64,000 nt of DNA from Larkinella arboricola (GCF_003259745.1 NZ_QLMC01000008.1:186001-250000), one strand, 5' to 3'; shown: positions 46,994-57,102, numbered from the stretch's first letter. Notes: generated by a model from the sequence alone, not told the origin. Made by a program: numbers and translations.

Positions 46994-47806
46994 TCAGGCC
47001 CCCTCCCGATTGCGCAGAATTCGGGACAGCAGACCCGGCAAAAACCGCTTCAGATAAATACCGAAGGTTTCCGGCCCTCCGATGTACACTTCCTCTTTTT
47101 TTCGGGAGACGGCTTTCAGCAGACGGCGGGTAAAGACATCGGGGGCCATCCCCTTTTCCTGATTGGCATCCATCTTGCCATGAACCTGCCCCGTTGCGTT
47201 CAGCGCCTGGAGGGAAATGGGAGTGCGGATGTAACCGGGGCACACGATGGTAACGTGCAAACCCGCCGAATGGGTTTCGGCCCTGAGCGCATCGTAAAAG
47301 CCATGCAGAGCGTGTTTGCTGGCGCAGTAGCCCGAACGGTATTTGACTCCCAGTTTCCCCGCCACACTACTGGTTACGACCAGATGCCCACTCCGCTGCG
47401 CCAGCATTAAGGGCAAAACGGCTTTGGTCAGAGCGATAGTCCCGAAGAAATTCACGTCCATCAGTCGTTGGTACACCGAAAAATCAGTCTCGGCAACGGT
47501 GCTTCGTTGGGAAATTCCGGCGTTAAGAAACAGGTAATCAATCCGGCCAAAGTGCTGCCGAACCCGTTCAACGTGAGCCGAAAACGCTCCAAAATCCGTA
47601 ACATCCATCGGCAGTACCAGCACATTGGCCGCTGGCAAACCCGTTTGCCGGGCCACACGCTCGAGTTCGTCCGCCCGGCGGGCCGACAAAACCAGTTTGA
47701 TGGGATGAGCCTCGTTTGCGTTCCGGCTCAGTTCCAGCGCAATGGCCTCCCCGATGCCCGATGAGGCTCCTGTAATCCAGATGACTTTTTGGGTAAAAAC
47801 CGACAT
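46994..47806 (-). CDS. SDR-family oxidoreductase (270 aa)
   Basis: This classical short-chain dehydrogenase/reductase has WITGASSGIGEA, LNAGISQRS, the catalytic Ser in VVTSSVAG, YCASK (Tyr/Lys) and PGYIRTPIS. A C-terminal amphipathic extension (YIGGPETFGIYLKRFLPGLLSRIL) resembles DHRS7-like membrane-associated members. The substrate is unknown. It converges with the histidine kinase gene. Confidence 0.88.
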   Translation of the reverse strand: MSVFTQKVIWITGASSGIGEAIALELSRNANEAHPIKLVLSARRADELERVARQTGLPAANVLVLPMDVTDFGAFSAHVERVRQHFGRIDYLFLNAGISQRSTVAETDFSVYQRLMDVNFFGTIALTKAVLPLMLAQRSGHLVVTSSVAGKLGVKYRSGYCASKHALHGFYDALRAETHSAGLHVTIVCPGYIRTPISLQALNATGQVHGKMDANQEKGMAPDVFTRRLLKAVSRKKEEVYIGGPETFGIYLKRFLPGLLSRILRNREGA

Positions 47807-47840
47807 AGAAAACCGTTCTAGAGACGGCTAATATAACGGC

Positions 47841-48602
47841 TTACAGCACACCAACCAGCAGACCCAGCCGGAAGTGTTCCGATCCCTCAAAATCCTCGTC
47901 TTCGAACAGCGCCGTTACCGAGGGTGCGTAATCGCGGGAAGAATCCTGAATGCTGACGCCCAGGCGCCGACCGGTTACTTTATCGCGGGCCGAAATGGTG
48001 TATTTCCCGAGCGGAATGTCTTTAATATGATAGTCTCCCCGCGGCATCATCGTAACGAGTTTTTTGCCCGTGCTGCCGTCAACCAGCGGCCCCTCGGGTT
48101 CGAGCGTAAGTTCGATGTTCTCCAAGGCGATGTGGTTAAAATCGTGGTAAACTTCCAGCGTAGCCCCGAGTGGCGTCGCCGTTTCATCGTCATTAGCGGT
48201 CCGTTTGCCCGTCAGGCGAAAGACAAAATTCCGGACCGCTCCGTCGTAGGCGGAAAACGCGCGGGTATCTTCCTGGTACAAAACCATCCGGTAGTTCCGG
48301 TTGTGGTACTTAACCGTTAGCGAACCACTAAGGGTGTAAGAGCCTTCTGCAATACCCGTGGGGACTTTAAAGCGGTAATTTCCCTGCCCATCGGTGTAGC
48401 CCGTAGTGGTTTTGTCATACATGTCCGTGCTATTTGCAATAATTTCGGCATTGGCAACCCCCTTGCCCTGGCTATCGACCACCCGGCCCTGAACAATACC
48501 CTGCCCGGACTTACCGTGCTCCTGCGGCCCCTCAACTTCGGGCTTGGTACAGGCCACTGCACCGAGCAGCACCATCATCAAAATCTGTTTCATCGCGTTC
48601 AT
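47841..48602 (-). CDS. Lipoprotein with carboxypeptidase-regulatory-like domain
   Basis: The product has 253 aa, or 250 if the second ATG is used (MKQILMMVLL). The lipobox LLGAVAC at about 13-19 marks a surface or periplasmic lipoprotein. Residues about 35-110 form a CarboxypepD_reg-like beta-sandwich (GRVVDSQGKGVANAEI, GYTDGQGNYRFKVPTG), and a second related module begins near 150 (ATLEVYHDFNHIALENIELTLEP). No enzyme motif is visible. It probably has a structural or binding role in the envelope. Confidence 0.75.
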   Translation of the reverse strand: MNAMKQILMMVLLGAVACTKPEVEGPQEHGKSGQGIVQGRVVDSQGKGVANAEIIANSTDMYDKTTTGYTDGQGNYRFKVPTGIAEGSYTLSGSLTVKYHNRNYRMVLYQEDTRAFSAYDGAVRNFVFRLTGKRTANDDETATPLGATLEVYHDFNHIALENIELTLEPEGPLVDGSTGKKLVTMMPRGDYHIKDIPLGKYTISARDKVTGRRLGVSIQDSSRDYAPSVTALFEDEDFEGSEHFRLGLLVGVL

Positions 48603-48724
48603 TGAAATAGTATGTTGCTTTCACAGCAAAGATGAGTCGATAAAAGACGGGTTTTCAATACATCCCTACCCCAATTAGCCCAAAGGCTTCGTCAATTGGT
48701 GACAACTGGGTATGAATTGAATAC

Positions 48725-48753
48725 AAAAAAAGCTGCACCCGACGGGCGCAGCT
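48725..48753 (-). terminator. Terminator of the 128-aa lipoprotein gene
   Basis: On the minus strand AGCTGCGCCC pairs with GGGTGCAGCT (one G-T) around a GTC loop, followed by seven T. It lies 27 bp after the lipoprotein stop codon. Confidence 0.78.
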
Positions 48754-48779
48754 CTCCGAAAGTCAGCTATCCAGTTGGC

Positions 48780-49166
48780 TTATTTCTTTTTGTTGCCGCC
48801 AAAACGGATGGTTTGTGTTTTGCCGTTCACCTGGGCGGTCCAGTTCACCAGCAGCGTTTTGGGCGACGAGTTGCCGGAATAGCGGAATTCACTTTCTCCC
48901 TGATCCGCCAGGTAGTACGAATTGGCCTGCTGAACGACGTTATCAATGACAAACGTCGTAAATCCGCGCCCACTGACTTCCACTTCCGATGTACCGACCT
49001 GCTTAACCGTCACATCCGCGTTTGAATACGAAGCAACGCCCACATTATCTTCGACACTCATGGGGCCCGTGAACGTTCCGCCAAGGGACGGGCTGGCCTC
49101 TTTGTCTTTGCATCCACTCAGAGACGCCAGAACAAGCAACATTAAACCGATTTTTTTCATACGCAT
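48780..49166 (-). CDS. Small lipoprotein (128 aa)
   Basis: The signal peptide with lipobox LASLSGC (Cys at residue 19) is followed by a spacer and a beta-rich domain (FTGPMSVEDNVGVASYSNADVTVKQ; EFRYSGNSSPKTLLVNWTAQV). The family is not recognised. Expression is probably monocistronic, given the dedicated terminator and 530 bp upstream spacer. Confidence 0.72.
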   Translation of the reverse strand: MRMKKIGLMLLVLASLSGCKDKEASPSLGGTFTGPMSVEDNVGVASYSNADVTVKQVGTSEVEVSGRGFTTFVIDNVVQQANSYYLADQGESEFRYSGNSSPKTLLVNWTAQVNGKTQTIRFGGNKKK

Positions 49167-49700
49167 TCTTTAACGATGGAGTGGTTTACCTTAAAATTTG
49201 AACCTCGGCTACGGACAGTTTTGGGCCTAAAGAAAGCACCCTGAAAGATGCTCAGACCGCGTTACCACCGTAATCCGAAGCCCGAAATTGCAGGGAAAGG
49301 ACAAAAAAGCGCCCCGTCATAGGATTGAATTGCGCAAAACATCGGTTTAACCGGCTGAAAAGCGAAATGATCTGTCTGGGGTTATCAGACATTTTTGGAG
49401 GTAAAGTAACCTGATCCTCTACTTTCGCTGCCGTAAAAATGCCACAAACCGCCAGACTTTTCCGATCCGATCGGCCATCACTTCGCATTGGTCGAGGACA
49501 ATCTTACAGGATGGGTCTGTGCGACGAAATCACAAATCATGTTAAAAATGGGGTATTTATTCCGGGCGTTGGCAACTTTACACCTTCCTTTTGCATCATA
49601 TCTTATAAATCCGCCATTCTGGCGCCGGCCTGGTCGGTAAACCATTGCACCGGAACGCCAAAATCGGTAGCTTTCTCCCTACGAACATACAGCCTGAACG
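49167..49700. other. Divergent intergenic region
   Basis: This 534-bp stretch lies between the leftward lipoprotein gene and the rightward DUF5686 gene and must carry both promoters. I see no gene, no strong hairpin and no clear consensus box. Confidence 0.45.
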
Positions 49701-52403
49701 ATGAAATACCTGCTTACCTTCCTGCTTACGCTTTGTTTGATTCAATTCTCAACGGCTCAGGGCATTCGGGGAACGATCAAAACCACCAAAGGCGAGGTTC
49801 TCCCCTACGCGGCTATTGTGGTCAAAGGAACGTCGAACGGGGCGGTTACGAATGCGGAAGGTCGCTACGAAATACCGCTTAAACCGGGAAAATACGCCAT
49901 CGTTTTCCAGTACTTAGGCTTTCAGGCGCAGGAAAAAACCGTCGAAATTGGCAGCGGCTGGCAGACTATCGACGTCACAATGGAAGAACAGGCGTTTCGG
50001 TTGCAGGAGGTACAGGCCCGCCAGGGAAAGGAAGATCCGGCCTACAGCATCATGCGCCGGGCCATTGCCAAAGCCAAGTACCACGAATTGCAGGTTATGA
50101 GCTACACGGCCCGCGCCTATACCAAAACGTCGTTCACCGTCACCGACCTGCCCATGCAGTTCATGTACCGGAAACAACTGAAAGAAGCCGAAAAAGACGG
50201 TTTCAAAATCGGCGTTCCGATGCTCTACGAGTCGGTTTCGGAGGTTACGTTCCGGCAACCCAACACCTACCGGCACCGGCTGATGGCAACCCGCAGTTCG
50301 ATGGGCGACAACGTTTCGGTCAACGATTATTTTCTGTCGAGTTTCTACCGCCCGGAGGTCAACAACGCCGTTTCACCCCTGTCGCCCAAAGCGTTTGCCT
50401 ATTACAAGTTTGAGTATCAGGGTACGTTCAGCGAACGCGGTATTGATGTGAGCAAGATTGCCGTTAAGCCACGGGCCTACGGCGAGGGCGTTTTCCGGGG
50501 TACTATTTTTATCATCGAAGACACCTGGGCCATTCACAGCCTGCAACTGGAAACCCGCAATCCGCTCGGTTTCGACATCAAAATCCGGCAGGTTTACAGT
50601 CCCGTTCAGAACGTCTGGCTGCCGGTCAACCAGCGGTATAATCTGGAAGGCAAAATTATGGGAGCCGCTGGCAACGCGCAATTTGTGATCAGTCAGACGT
50701 TCAGCAAACTTCAGGTCAACCCGGCTTTTGTTGAGGAGGTGAAAATCATTGACGAAAAGGTGGAAAAACCGGCGGTTCGGCTGTCGAACAAAGATATTAA
50801 AGGCCAGAAGCTGGAAGATAAAATTGCCCGGCAAAAGGAGTATTCGGCCAAAGACTTCAAAAAGTTGCTGAAAGAATACGAAAAACAGGAATACCAGGCC
50901 AAGAAAGAACGGAACGAAGAGGTAGAAGTGGCACGGAATGACTCCACGGTTATTGATTCGCTGGCCAGCAAACGCGGCAATGCCTTCTGGGATTCGCTCC
51001 GGACGGTTCCGCTGACCTCGGCTGAGATCAAAAGCTACGTCAAACGGGATAGCCTGCAAATTGTCCGGAAAATTGAAGTGCAGAAAGACAGCACCAAAGC
51101 CGTGAAGGATTCGACCCGTAAGCAGCGTTCGAGCAAGACCTTCAAGCCGGGACAGATCATTTCGGGCAACACCTGGACGTTCAGCCCGCGAACCGCCCTG
51201 ACCTGGGCCAGCCCGCTGGAGAAAATTTATTACAATACCGTCGAGGGCTACACCGTTGATCTGGGTCTGCGGCTGCGGTACCATCTCCGAAAACCGCAAA
51301 AAGACTCCACGCGCCGACGCGTCACCTACAAGCCCACCCCCGACCTGACCGTGGGCGGAGCAGGACGCTACGAATTCGGCATGAAACGGTTTATCGGCAC
51401 CGGCGGGATTACCTACAATTACAAAACCACAAATGTGAGCCTGACGGGCGGGCGGTGGGTCAACCAGTTCAACCCCAACGAACCCATCAGCCCGTTTCTC
51501 AATTCGCTGACCAGTCTGCTGTTCGAACGAAATTTTGCCAAATTCTACCAGCGGGATTTCCTGCGGCTGGGCGTAGCGGCACAACCCTTCAAAAGCCGGA
51601 TTAACGTAACGGGTAGCCTCGAATATGCCGAACGAACCGAACTGGCCAATTACCGGGAGAACCTGAAACCGTGGATCAACTGGAATCAGTATAGTTTTAC
51701 GCCCAACCGCCCAACGAACGCCGAGTTGGTATCGGCGGGTTTTCCGGAGAACCAGGCGCTTATTTTCAATATTGCGGTTTCGGGAAAACTGGCGGCCACG
51801 AAATACCGGATTCGAAACGGTCGGCGGGTAGCCAGCCGCAACAACAGCCCGGAGTTGACGCTAAATTACCGCAAGGGAATTCCGTTTCAGTCCGGCGTGG
51901 TGGAAGCCAGCGATGTGGATTACGATTTTCTGCAAGCCGGCCTGAGCCATTCGTTTGAAACCGGTATCCGGAGCCGGTTGAGTTATAACGTTTCGGCGGG
52001 GGCCTTCCTGAACGACAAAGCCGTGTTCTTCCCGGATTTCAAGCACTTTCAGGGCAACGAGTTTTTCCTGCAACAAGGCGACCCCACGGCCATTTTCCGG
52101 ATGTTACCCTATTACCAGTACAGCACCGGCAAGCGGTTTGTAGAAGGCCACGTCCTGATGGAATACCGCAAGTTTCTGATTACACAACTGACGCTGGTGC
52201 GGCTAACGGGCTTGAAAGAGAATCTATTTGTCCACTACCTCGGCACACCCAGCTCCCGCAACTACACCGAAGTAGGCTACGCCCTGGACGGTTTGATTCC
52301 GGGCATATTCCCCTTCTTCCGGATTGAAGTGATTTCGCAGTGGCAGGACTGGCAATACCAGAAGCTCGGTTTCCGGATTGGTACCACCCTCAAATTCCGC
52401 TAA
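49701..52403 (+). CDS. DUF5686-family outer-membrane protein with CarboxypepD-reg-like domain
   Basis: This 900-aa protein has a signal peptide ending FSTAQ, an N-terminal carboxypeptidase-regulatory-like domain (about 20-95; GIRGTIKTTKGEVLPYAAIVVKG) as in TonB receptors, then the DUF5686 region (about 105-400; DPAYSIMRRAIAKAKYH, MYRKQLKEAEKDG, SPLSPKAFAYYKFEYQGTF). A long charged coil follows (about 385-470, KKLLKEYEKQEYQAKKERNEE), then an outer-membrane beta-barrel to the terminal aromatic-rich KLGFRIGTTLKFR. It is a large surface protein conserved in Bacteroidota with unknown role; no TonB box or plug is seen. Confidence 0.85.
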   Translation: MKYLLTFLLTLCLIQFSTAQGIRGTIKTTKGEVLPYAAIVVKGTSNGAVTNAEGRYEIPLKPGKYAIVFQYLGFQAQEKTVEIGSGWQTIDVTMEEQAFRLQEVQARQGKEDPAYSIMRRAIAKAKYHELQVMSYTARAYTKTSFTVTDLPMQFMYRKQLKEAEKDGFKIGVPMLYESVSEVTFRQPNTYRHRLMATRSSMGDNVSVNDYFLSSFYRPEVNNAVSPLSPKAFAYYKFEYQGTFSERGIDVSKIAVKPRAYGEGVFRGTIFIIEDTWAIHSLQLETRNPLGFDIKIRQVYSPVQNVWLPVNQRYNLEGKIMGAAGNAQFVISQTFSKLQVNPAFVEEVKIIDEKVEKPAVRLSNKDIKGQKLEDKIARQKEYSAKDFKKLLKEYEKQEYQAKKERNEEVEVARNDSTVIDSLASKRGNAFWDSLRTVPLTSAEIKSYVKRDSLQIVRKIEVQKDSTKAVKDSTRKQRSSKTFKPGQIISGNTWTFSPRTALTWASPLEKIYYNTVEGYTVDLGLRLRYHLRKPQKDSTRRRVTYKPTPDLTVGGAGRYEFGMKRFIGTGGITYNYKTTNVSLTGGRWVNQFNPNEPISPFLNSLTSLLFERNFAKFYQRDFLRLGVAAQPFKSRINVTGSLEYAERTELANYRENLKPWINWNQYSFTPNRPTNAELVSAGFPENQALIFNIAVSGKLAATKYRIRNGRRVASRNNSPELTLNYRKGIPFQSGVVEASDVDYDFLQAGLSHSFETGIRSRLSYNVSAGAFLNDKAVFFPDFKHFQGNEFFLQQGDPTAIFRMLPYYQYSTGKRFVEGHVLMEYRKFLITQLTLVRLTGLKENLFVHYLGTPSSRNYTEVGYALDGLIPGIFPFFRIEVISQWQDWQYQKLGFRIGTTLKFR

Positions 52404-52537
52404 CACGCCCAACCCCGGCAGGCGGTACTTTTCGGTATCATCCGGGGCGGTGTCGGGGCACCGTTTAAAAATATTTTGACAATCTTTTCAGAGAATCGGT
52501 ACAGACCTATCAATTTTGGCGGGTCTTGTCTTGAAGT

Positions 52538-53263
52538 ATGAAAACGGTTTTGATCTTAATAGGACTGGTTTGGCTGGGCAGCACAACCAGTTGGGCGCAA
52601 ACCGTATCGACCCAATTACCGATTGATACGGTGCCCAATCCGGGTCGGAAACCGATCCGGTGGACGGTTAATCTTGACTTTCGGAATTCATTTATCAACC
52701 GCCAGCCCGTCAACGTCTGGGGTGTCAATACGGGTATTGTGGTGGGTGAAAAACGGCACCAGATCACGGTCGGGTACTACTGGCTGTCGTATAATTCCTA
52801 TTTACGGCTGATCAACTGGCAGCGCAATGCGGCCAAACGGCTCAATCTGGAATATTACACCAAAACCGATATGGCCTACGCCAGCCTGCTGTTCTGGGAC
52901 AATCTGATCAATAACCGTCGGTGGTTGTTGAGCATTCCGCTCGAAATCGGGGCCGGAAAAGCCTCGGCCATTCGACAGGATACCCAGACCGATACGCTGA
53001 AAGGCTGGGCGCACTGGGATTTTTTCATGCCGGTTCAGGCGGGTGTTTATGGGCAGTGGAAAGCCACCCGCTGGCTGGGGCTGAGTGCGCAGGTGGGCTA
53101 CCGGTATTCCATTTTCCAAACCAACGTCAATCAGCACTACAACGGCATGTACTACAGCGTCGGAACGGTGGTCTATCCGGAATTTTTCCGGGATGTCTGG
53201 GGATTTATACGGCATAAAGAACGGCCCCACAAGTCGCTGCTCAGCGCCCCAGCCACTCCTTGA
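52538..53263 (+). CDS. Exported outer-membrane beta-barrel-like protein (241 aa)
   Basis: The signal peptide ends at SWAQT. The mature part alternates aromatic and polar residues in about eight strands (ITVGYYWLSYNSYLRLINW, GLSAQVGYRYSIFQTNVN, YYSVGTVVYPEFF), suggesting a small barrel. The family is unknown. Its 3' end overlaps the convergent response-regulator gene by 23 bp. Confidence 0.65.
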   Translation: MKTVLILIGLVWLGSTTSWAQTVSTQLPIDTVPNPGRKPIRWTVNLDFRNSFINRQPVNVWGVNTGIVVGEKRHQITVGYYWLSYNSYLRLINWQRNAAKRLNLEYYTKTDMAYASLLFWDNLINNRRWLLSIPLEIGAGKASAIRQDTQTDTLKGWAHWDFFMPVQAGVYGQWKATRWLGLSAQVGYRYSIFQTNVNQHYNGMYYSVGTVVYPEFFRDVWGFIRHKERPHKSLLSAPATP

Positions 53264-54011
53264 AAGCCGTTACCCGGTCGATGCTCACAAACACTTCCTG
53301 CCGGGCTTCGGGCAGCAGTTCAAGCTTCAGCTTGCTGCCGGAATAGGTATACACCGATTGAATGGCCGGTAATGCCACCAGAAACGAGCGGTTGATCCGG
53401 AAAAACTGGTTAGGGTCCAGCAACTGCCCCAGCTTATCCAGGCTGTAGTCGATGACGTAATTCTGCCCCTGTTGGGTCGTCAGAAACGTGGCCTTGTTTT
53501 CGAAGAAGAAGTAGGCAATGTCGTCGGTCTGCACCGAAAAAAGCCGTGGGCCGACCGTTACCATAAACCGGTCGCGGTAGGTATTGGGCCGGTAATTTGC
53601 CTTCATCTGGGCCAGCACGTCCGAATTGACCGACAGTTCTAGGCGACTGTGACGCAGGGTTTTAAATTTATCAATGGCCCGCGCCAGGTCGTCGGCATCA
53701 ATTGGTTTGAGCAGGTAATCAATGCTGTTGGCCTTGAAGGCTTGCAGCGCGTATTCGTCGTACGCCGTCGTGAAGATAATGGGTGTGGTCAGATTGAGCT
53801 GGTCGATGAGGTTGAACCCCAGATCGTCTTCCAGGTGAATGTCCAGAAAAATCAGATCAGGCTCTGCTTCGGCGTGGTTTTCAAACCAATCGACCGACTT
53901 GGCCACCGACGGCAGCTGGGCCAGAACCCGAACGGCGGGGTCGTAGTCGTTCAGCAGCTTAACCAGTCGCTGGGCGGTAAGTTCCTCATCTTCAACGATC
54001 AGTACATTCAT
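53241..54011 (-). CDS. LytTR-family response regulator
   Basis: This 256-aa protein has a receiver domain (1-120; IVEDEELTAQRL, phosphoacceptor D57 in FLDIHLED, TAYDEYALQAF, K in LLKPI) and a LytTR DNA-binding domain (about 150-256; FMVTVGPRLFSVQTDDIAYFFFENK, FRINRSFLVALPAIQSV). It is encoded right after, and overlapping by 4 bp, the LytS-type kinase gene, which is therefore its partner. Confidence 0.93.
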   Translation of the reverse strand: MNVLIVEDEELTAQRLVKLLNDYDPAVRVLAQLPSVAKSVDWFENHAEAEPDLIFLDIHLEDDLGFNLIDQLNLTTPIIFTTAYDEYALQAFKANSIDYLLKPIDADDLARAIDKFKTLRHSRLELSVNSDVLAQMKANYRPNTYRDRFMVTVGPRLFSVQTDDIAYFFFENKATFLTTQQGQNYVIDYSLDKLGQLLDPNQFFRINRSFLVALPAIQSVYTYSGSKLKLELLPEARQEVFVSIDRVTAFKEWLGR

Positions 54012-55162
54012 GGCAGCAACGGTATATGGACCACAAATTCATGTTCTTTTTCATCAACCACGACGGGTTTGGTGGTAAGAAGCTTATAACGACTGATAAT
54101 GTTTTGCAACCCGAGTCCGGTTGACTCTTCCTTTTTCGGACGCAGCTGGAGGCCATTCCGGATGATCAGCGTGTCGTGCTGCTTCTGAATGGTAACCACC
54201 AGCGGTTTTTCGCTCGACATCTGGTTGTGTTTCACGGCATTTTCGATCAGCAGTTGCAGGGTCAGCGGGGCAATACCGTACCGGGCCGCGTCGCCCTCCG
54301 GAATGTCGATCACCACCCTGAGTTTATCCGAAAAACGGATGTTGAGCAGAAACAGGTATGAGTTGATGAATTCGAGTTCCGACTTAAGACTGATTCGCTC
54401 GGCGTTGCGCTGTTCCAGAATATAGCGGTACACTTTCGAAAGCCGGTTGATGTACTGTACCGACAGCGGGGTGTTGGTTTCGACCAGCGACGACAGAATG
54501 CTCAGGCTGTTGAACAGAAAATGGGGATTGACCTGGTTTTTCAGGGCCGAAAACTGCGCCTGTACGGCTTCCTGCTTGAGTTGTTCGCCCTTGACGCGCA
54601 GGTCTTCGAGCCGTTTGTAACCCCGGCGGTTAGCGGCCAGGTAAAACGCCGACAGCATGGCCATGACCGTCAGGCCGTCGTTGATTTTCCGGCGTCGTTC
54701 TACGTCTACCTGCCAGCAGTCGGCGCTGAAATACAACCTCCAGTTGACGGCTGGCGGACGTGATAAATGGTTTTCCAGCAAGTCGCTGATAGACACCCAG
54801 AGATAACGAAAAACACTGTTGAATAACACCGCCAGCGCCCCGGCCACGATCAGCGTCGCCAGTTGGGCGGGTAGTGTAAATTCGACCAGAAACTCCTTGC
54901 CCGATTGCCCGAAAAACCGTTGCTGAATCCACTCCGTTACGTTCAGCCAGAGCCAGAAGAACAGCATCGTGAACGCAACTTCCATGATCCAGAGCGGCCA
55001 GATTCGTTCCATTAACAGCCCGGCCAACCCGTTTTCTCCGCCCGGTCGGACAATGGGCCAGTTGACGTACACCCGAATGGGCCAGTAAATGACGAAGACC
55101 GTAGCCGCAAGCTGCCACTTCTGAAGATTTGAAAGCCGATGACTGGAGATGGCGGTATGCAT
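54008..55162 (-). CDS. LytS/YehU-type sensor histidine kinase
   Basis: This 384-aa protein has four hydrophobic segments in the first 180 residues (for example AATVFVIYWPIRVYV and LATLIVAGALAVLFNSVF), a short linker coil, the His_kinase domain with NQVNPHFLFNSLSIL (H214) and an HATPase_c domain (LTLQLLIENAVKHN, GLGLQNIISRYKLL). It senses an unknown envelope signal and phosphorylates the neighbouring LytTR regulator. Confidence 0.92.
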   Translation of the reverse strand: MHTAISSHRLSNLQKWQLAATVFVIYWPIRVYVNWPIVRPGGENGLAGLLMERIWPLWIMEVAFTMLFFWLWLNVTEWIQQRFFGQSGKEFLVEFTLPAQLATLIVAGALAVLFNSVFRYLWVSISDLLENHLSRPPAVNWRLYFSADCWQVDVERRRKINDGLTVMAMLSAFYLAANRRGYKRLEDLRVKGEQLKQEAVQAQFSALKNQVNPHFLFNSLSILSSLVETNTPLSVQYINRLSKVYRYILEQRNAERISLKSELEFINSYLFLLNIRFSDKLRVVIDIPEGDAARYGIAPLTLQLLIENAVKHNQMSSEKPLVVTIQKQHDTLIIRNGLQLRPKKEESTGLGLQNIISRYKLLTTKPVVVDEKEHEFVVHIPLLP

Positions 55163-55647
55163 TGGTTTTGTTCCGGTTGTGGGATATGGTTTTCAATAGA
55201 CGGTTACCGGACCGAAGCAAGATAACGTCTCAGCCGTTAACCCCGAATACCACGAACGGTAAACACTTCAGCACTAAGACAAATCCCCGGGAAGTGCCGG
55301 GGATTGTGCGAAATAAAACCAATTATTACAAAACATATCTGAGTGCATAACACCCAGACCCTGCAAGTTAGGCCGATTGGGCGGAAGAAGCCACTCAAAA
55401 TTGCTGAATACCGTATTATCACAGATGAATGGCTTATTGTGTCGGATGAATCAGGATGGTACTATTTCAGGAATCAGCCAATCAGAAGGAGTCTGTTGGG
55501 TAAACACAGCCGGATCAACCGCTTCAACACTGGTCGTAGGGTCAGCAGGAAGACCGGTTAGCGGTGGGTGTGCGGCTGGTAAGATCTCCTCATGAAGGGT
55601 ATACCAGAAAACTATTGCGCACGTTATTGACTAAAAAAACTGCTCCG
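55163..55647. other. Intergenic, no gene seen
   Basis: This 485-bp stretch lies between the kinase gene and a small exported protein gene. Short open frames occur on both strands but none has a protein-like composition, and no regulatory structure is evident. Confidence 0.4.
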
Positions 55648-56085
55648 ATGAAAGCCATCCTGATTGTTGCCCTGTTAGGCATTGGTATTGGCCTGCTGCA
55701 AGCTGAAGCGGCCCCTTTCTGTTCCAGAACCGTCCAGTCTGATTCTATACCGTCGCAGCGCAGGGTTGGGCTTGCCGGGCAAAAATTTCAACCAAAACCC
55801 GCTTTTCTATTATCCCAACCTGCTTTACAGTCGCGCCCCCGCTATCATACGCAAATCATCCGGCCCCGGGCCAATCAGAAGGAGAACGGGCAAACTCCGG
55901 CTGAGCTTTCCCTGATACACCCGGTAATTGATGAAAAAACGCTGTCTGTTCAGGTCGGTAAAGACGTGCTACAGCCCGGCAAAGATTACGCTTACAGCCC
56001 GTCCACCAACCGGGTCAGGATTCTGAACCCGCGGGTTTTGCAATCAAATGAAATCATTGAAATCATGTACGATACCCGGAAGTAA
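55648..56085 (+). CDS. Small exported protein with SprA-like motif (145 aa)
   Basis: I start at the ATG at 55648 (MKAILIVALLGIGIGLL), which gives a signal peptide ending near QAEA; the open frame in front of it is not signal-like. The C-terminal 55 residues (IDEKTLSVQVGKDVLQPGKDYAYSPSTNRVRILNP, then VLQSNEIIEIMYD) match the repeated domain of SprA/Sov-type T9SS proteins. It may be an accessory part of, or a spin-off from, that machinery. The function is not known. Confidence 0.65.
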   Translation: MKAILIVALLGIGIGLLQAEAAPFCSRTVQSDSIPSQRRVGLAGQKFQPKPAFLLSQPALQSRPRYHTQIIRPRANQKENGQTPAELSLIHPVIDEKTLSVQVGKDVLQPGKDYAYSPSTNRVRILNPRVLQSNEIIEIMYDTRK

Positions 56086-56140
56086 AGCTGGCCCCATCCA
56101 TGAATAACACTGTACATTAATGATTCTCAACGGGATAAAC

Positions 56141-56908
56141 CTACCCTGTTTCTCCCGGCTCATCCAGTTCCCGTGTATGTCGGCCTACCACTTCCTGCAT
56201 TACCTGTACGGCCCGGAATGGTTTTAAATGATACCGTTTGGAAAGTGCTCTCATCACAGAACCGGACAGCATGAACGCTGCATAATTATACTTGTTATCT
56301 TCAATTGACGCCGTTACTATTTCCTCATAACGAACGAAATGGTAGGTACCCGAAGCACTGGCCTGAACGTTCTGAACTTTAGCCGCCCGCAACATCTGAC
56401 TCGCATGGTGGAGCTTGGCGATACTGGCAAACTCACCGCGAAAACCAGGATGCTGATAAATTTCTTCAACCAAGGCGCGATGGTTGGTCAGGATATTCGC
56501 TACCGCATTATTATCAGCCAAATCCTGAAACCACCAATCAACTGCATTTTTCCTTTCCAACACGAATTGGCGTTGATAGGTGGCCTTAAACAGTCTTAAC
56601 AAGGTTAAATACGACTTTTCAAGTACATCATTCGCCAAATCAATTCGCAGGCTCACCTGAGTCAGTCTTTTTTTACGAGGAAAATAAACACCGATTTCGA
56701 CCGGCCCAGCACTTTCCGTCGGCATATTCGCTGATGCCTGCTCGATCTCAAAATTAGTAGGCTCGAGTTCACCGATTAACCGGGTCATGTCAAAGATTCG
56801 ATCTGTTTTATCATCGTCATTTAGCTGGCGAAAGTGATCGAATAAATCATCTTCTGAACGGATGCCCTGCGCAAATTCAACAATCATAACTTCCTCTTCC
56901 AGGCTCAT
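56141..56908 (-). CDS. DUF5958-like hypothetical protein (255 aa)
   Basis: MSLEEEVMIVEFAQGIRSEDDLFDHFRQL at the start and SYLTLLRLFKATYQRQFVLERKNAVDWWFQDLADNNAVANIL in the middle resemble the DUF5958 family of Bacteroidota. A C-terminal helical domain of about 80 residues follows. It is soluble and all-helical, with no signal peptide. The family function is unknown; the assignment is from memory of its motifs. Confidence 0.55.
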   Translation of the reverse strand: MSLEEEVMIVEFAQGIRSEDDLFDHFRQLNDDDKTDRIFDMTRLIGELEPTNFEIEQASANMPTESAGPVEIGVYFPRKKRLTQVSLRIDLANDVLEKSYLTLLRLFKATYQRQFVLERKNAVDWWFQDLADNNAVANILTNHRALVEEIYQHPGFRGEFASIAKLHHASQMLRAAKVQNVQASASGTYHFVRYEEIVTASIEDNKYNYAAFMLSGSVMRALSKRYHLKPFRAVQVMQEVVGRHTRELDEPGETG

Positions 56909-57102
56909 GTTCTTTGCAAAAAAGGTTAGAGATAACGGCGTCTTGCTTTACAGCTAAAAACAACGCTTGTGTCTGGAAAAGGTAAGCAGATTCATACAAC
57001 TTTCCTGCTTTTGAGCCACTTAATATTCCGCCGTTTACGAAAAGATCGAAATCATAATCGGCCACATGCTTGACATTATGAAAAGAATTTTGATCCTTTA
57101 CG

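Noticed and set aside
50373-51584. 403-codon open frame antisense to the DUF5686 gene
   Set aside because: The plus-strand gene has clear domains and a signal peptide; the antisense frame has no start context or recognisable domain.
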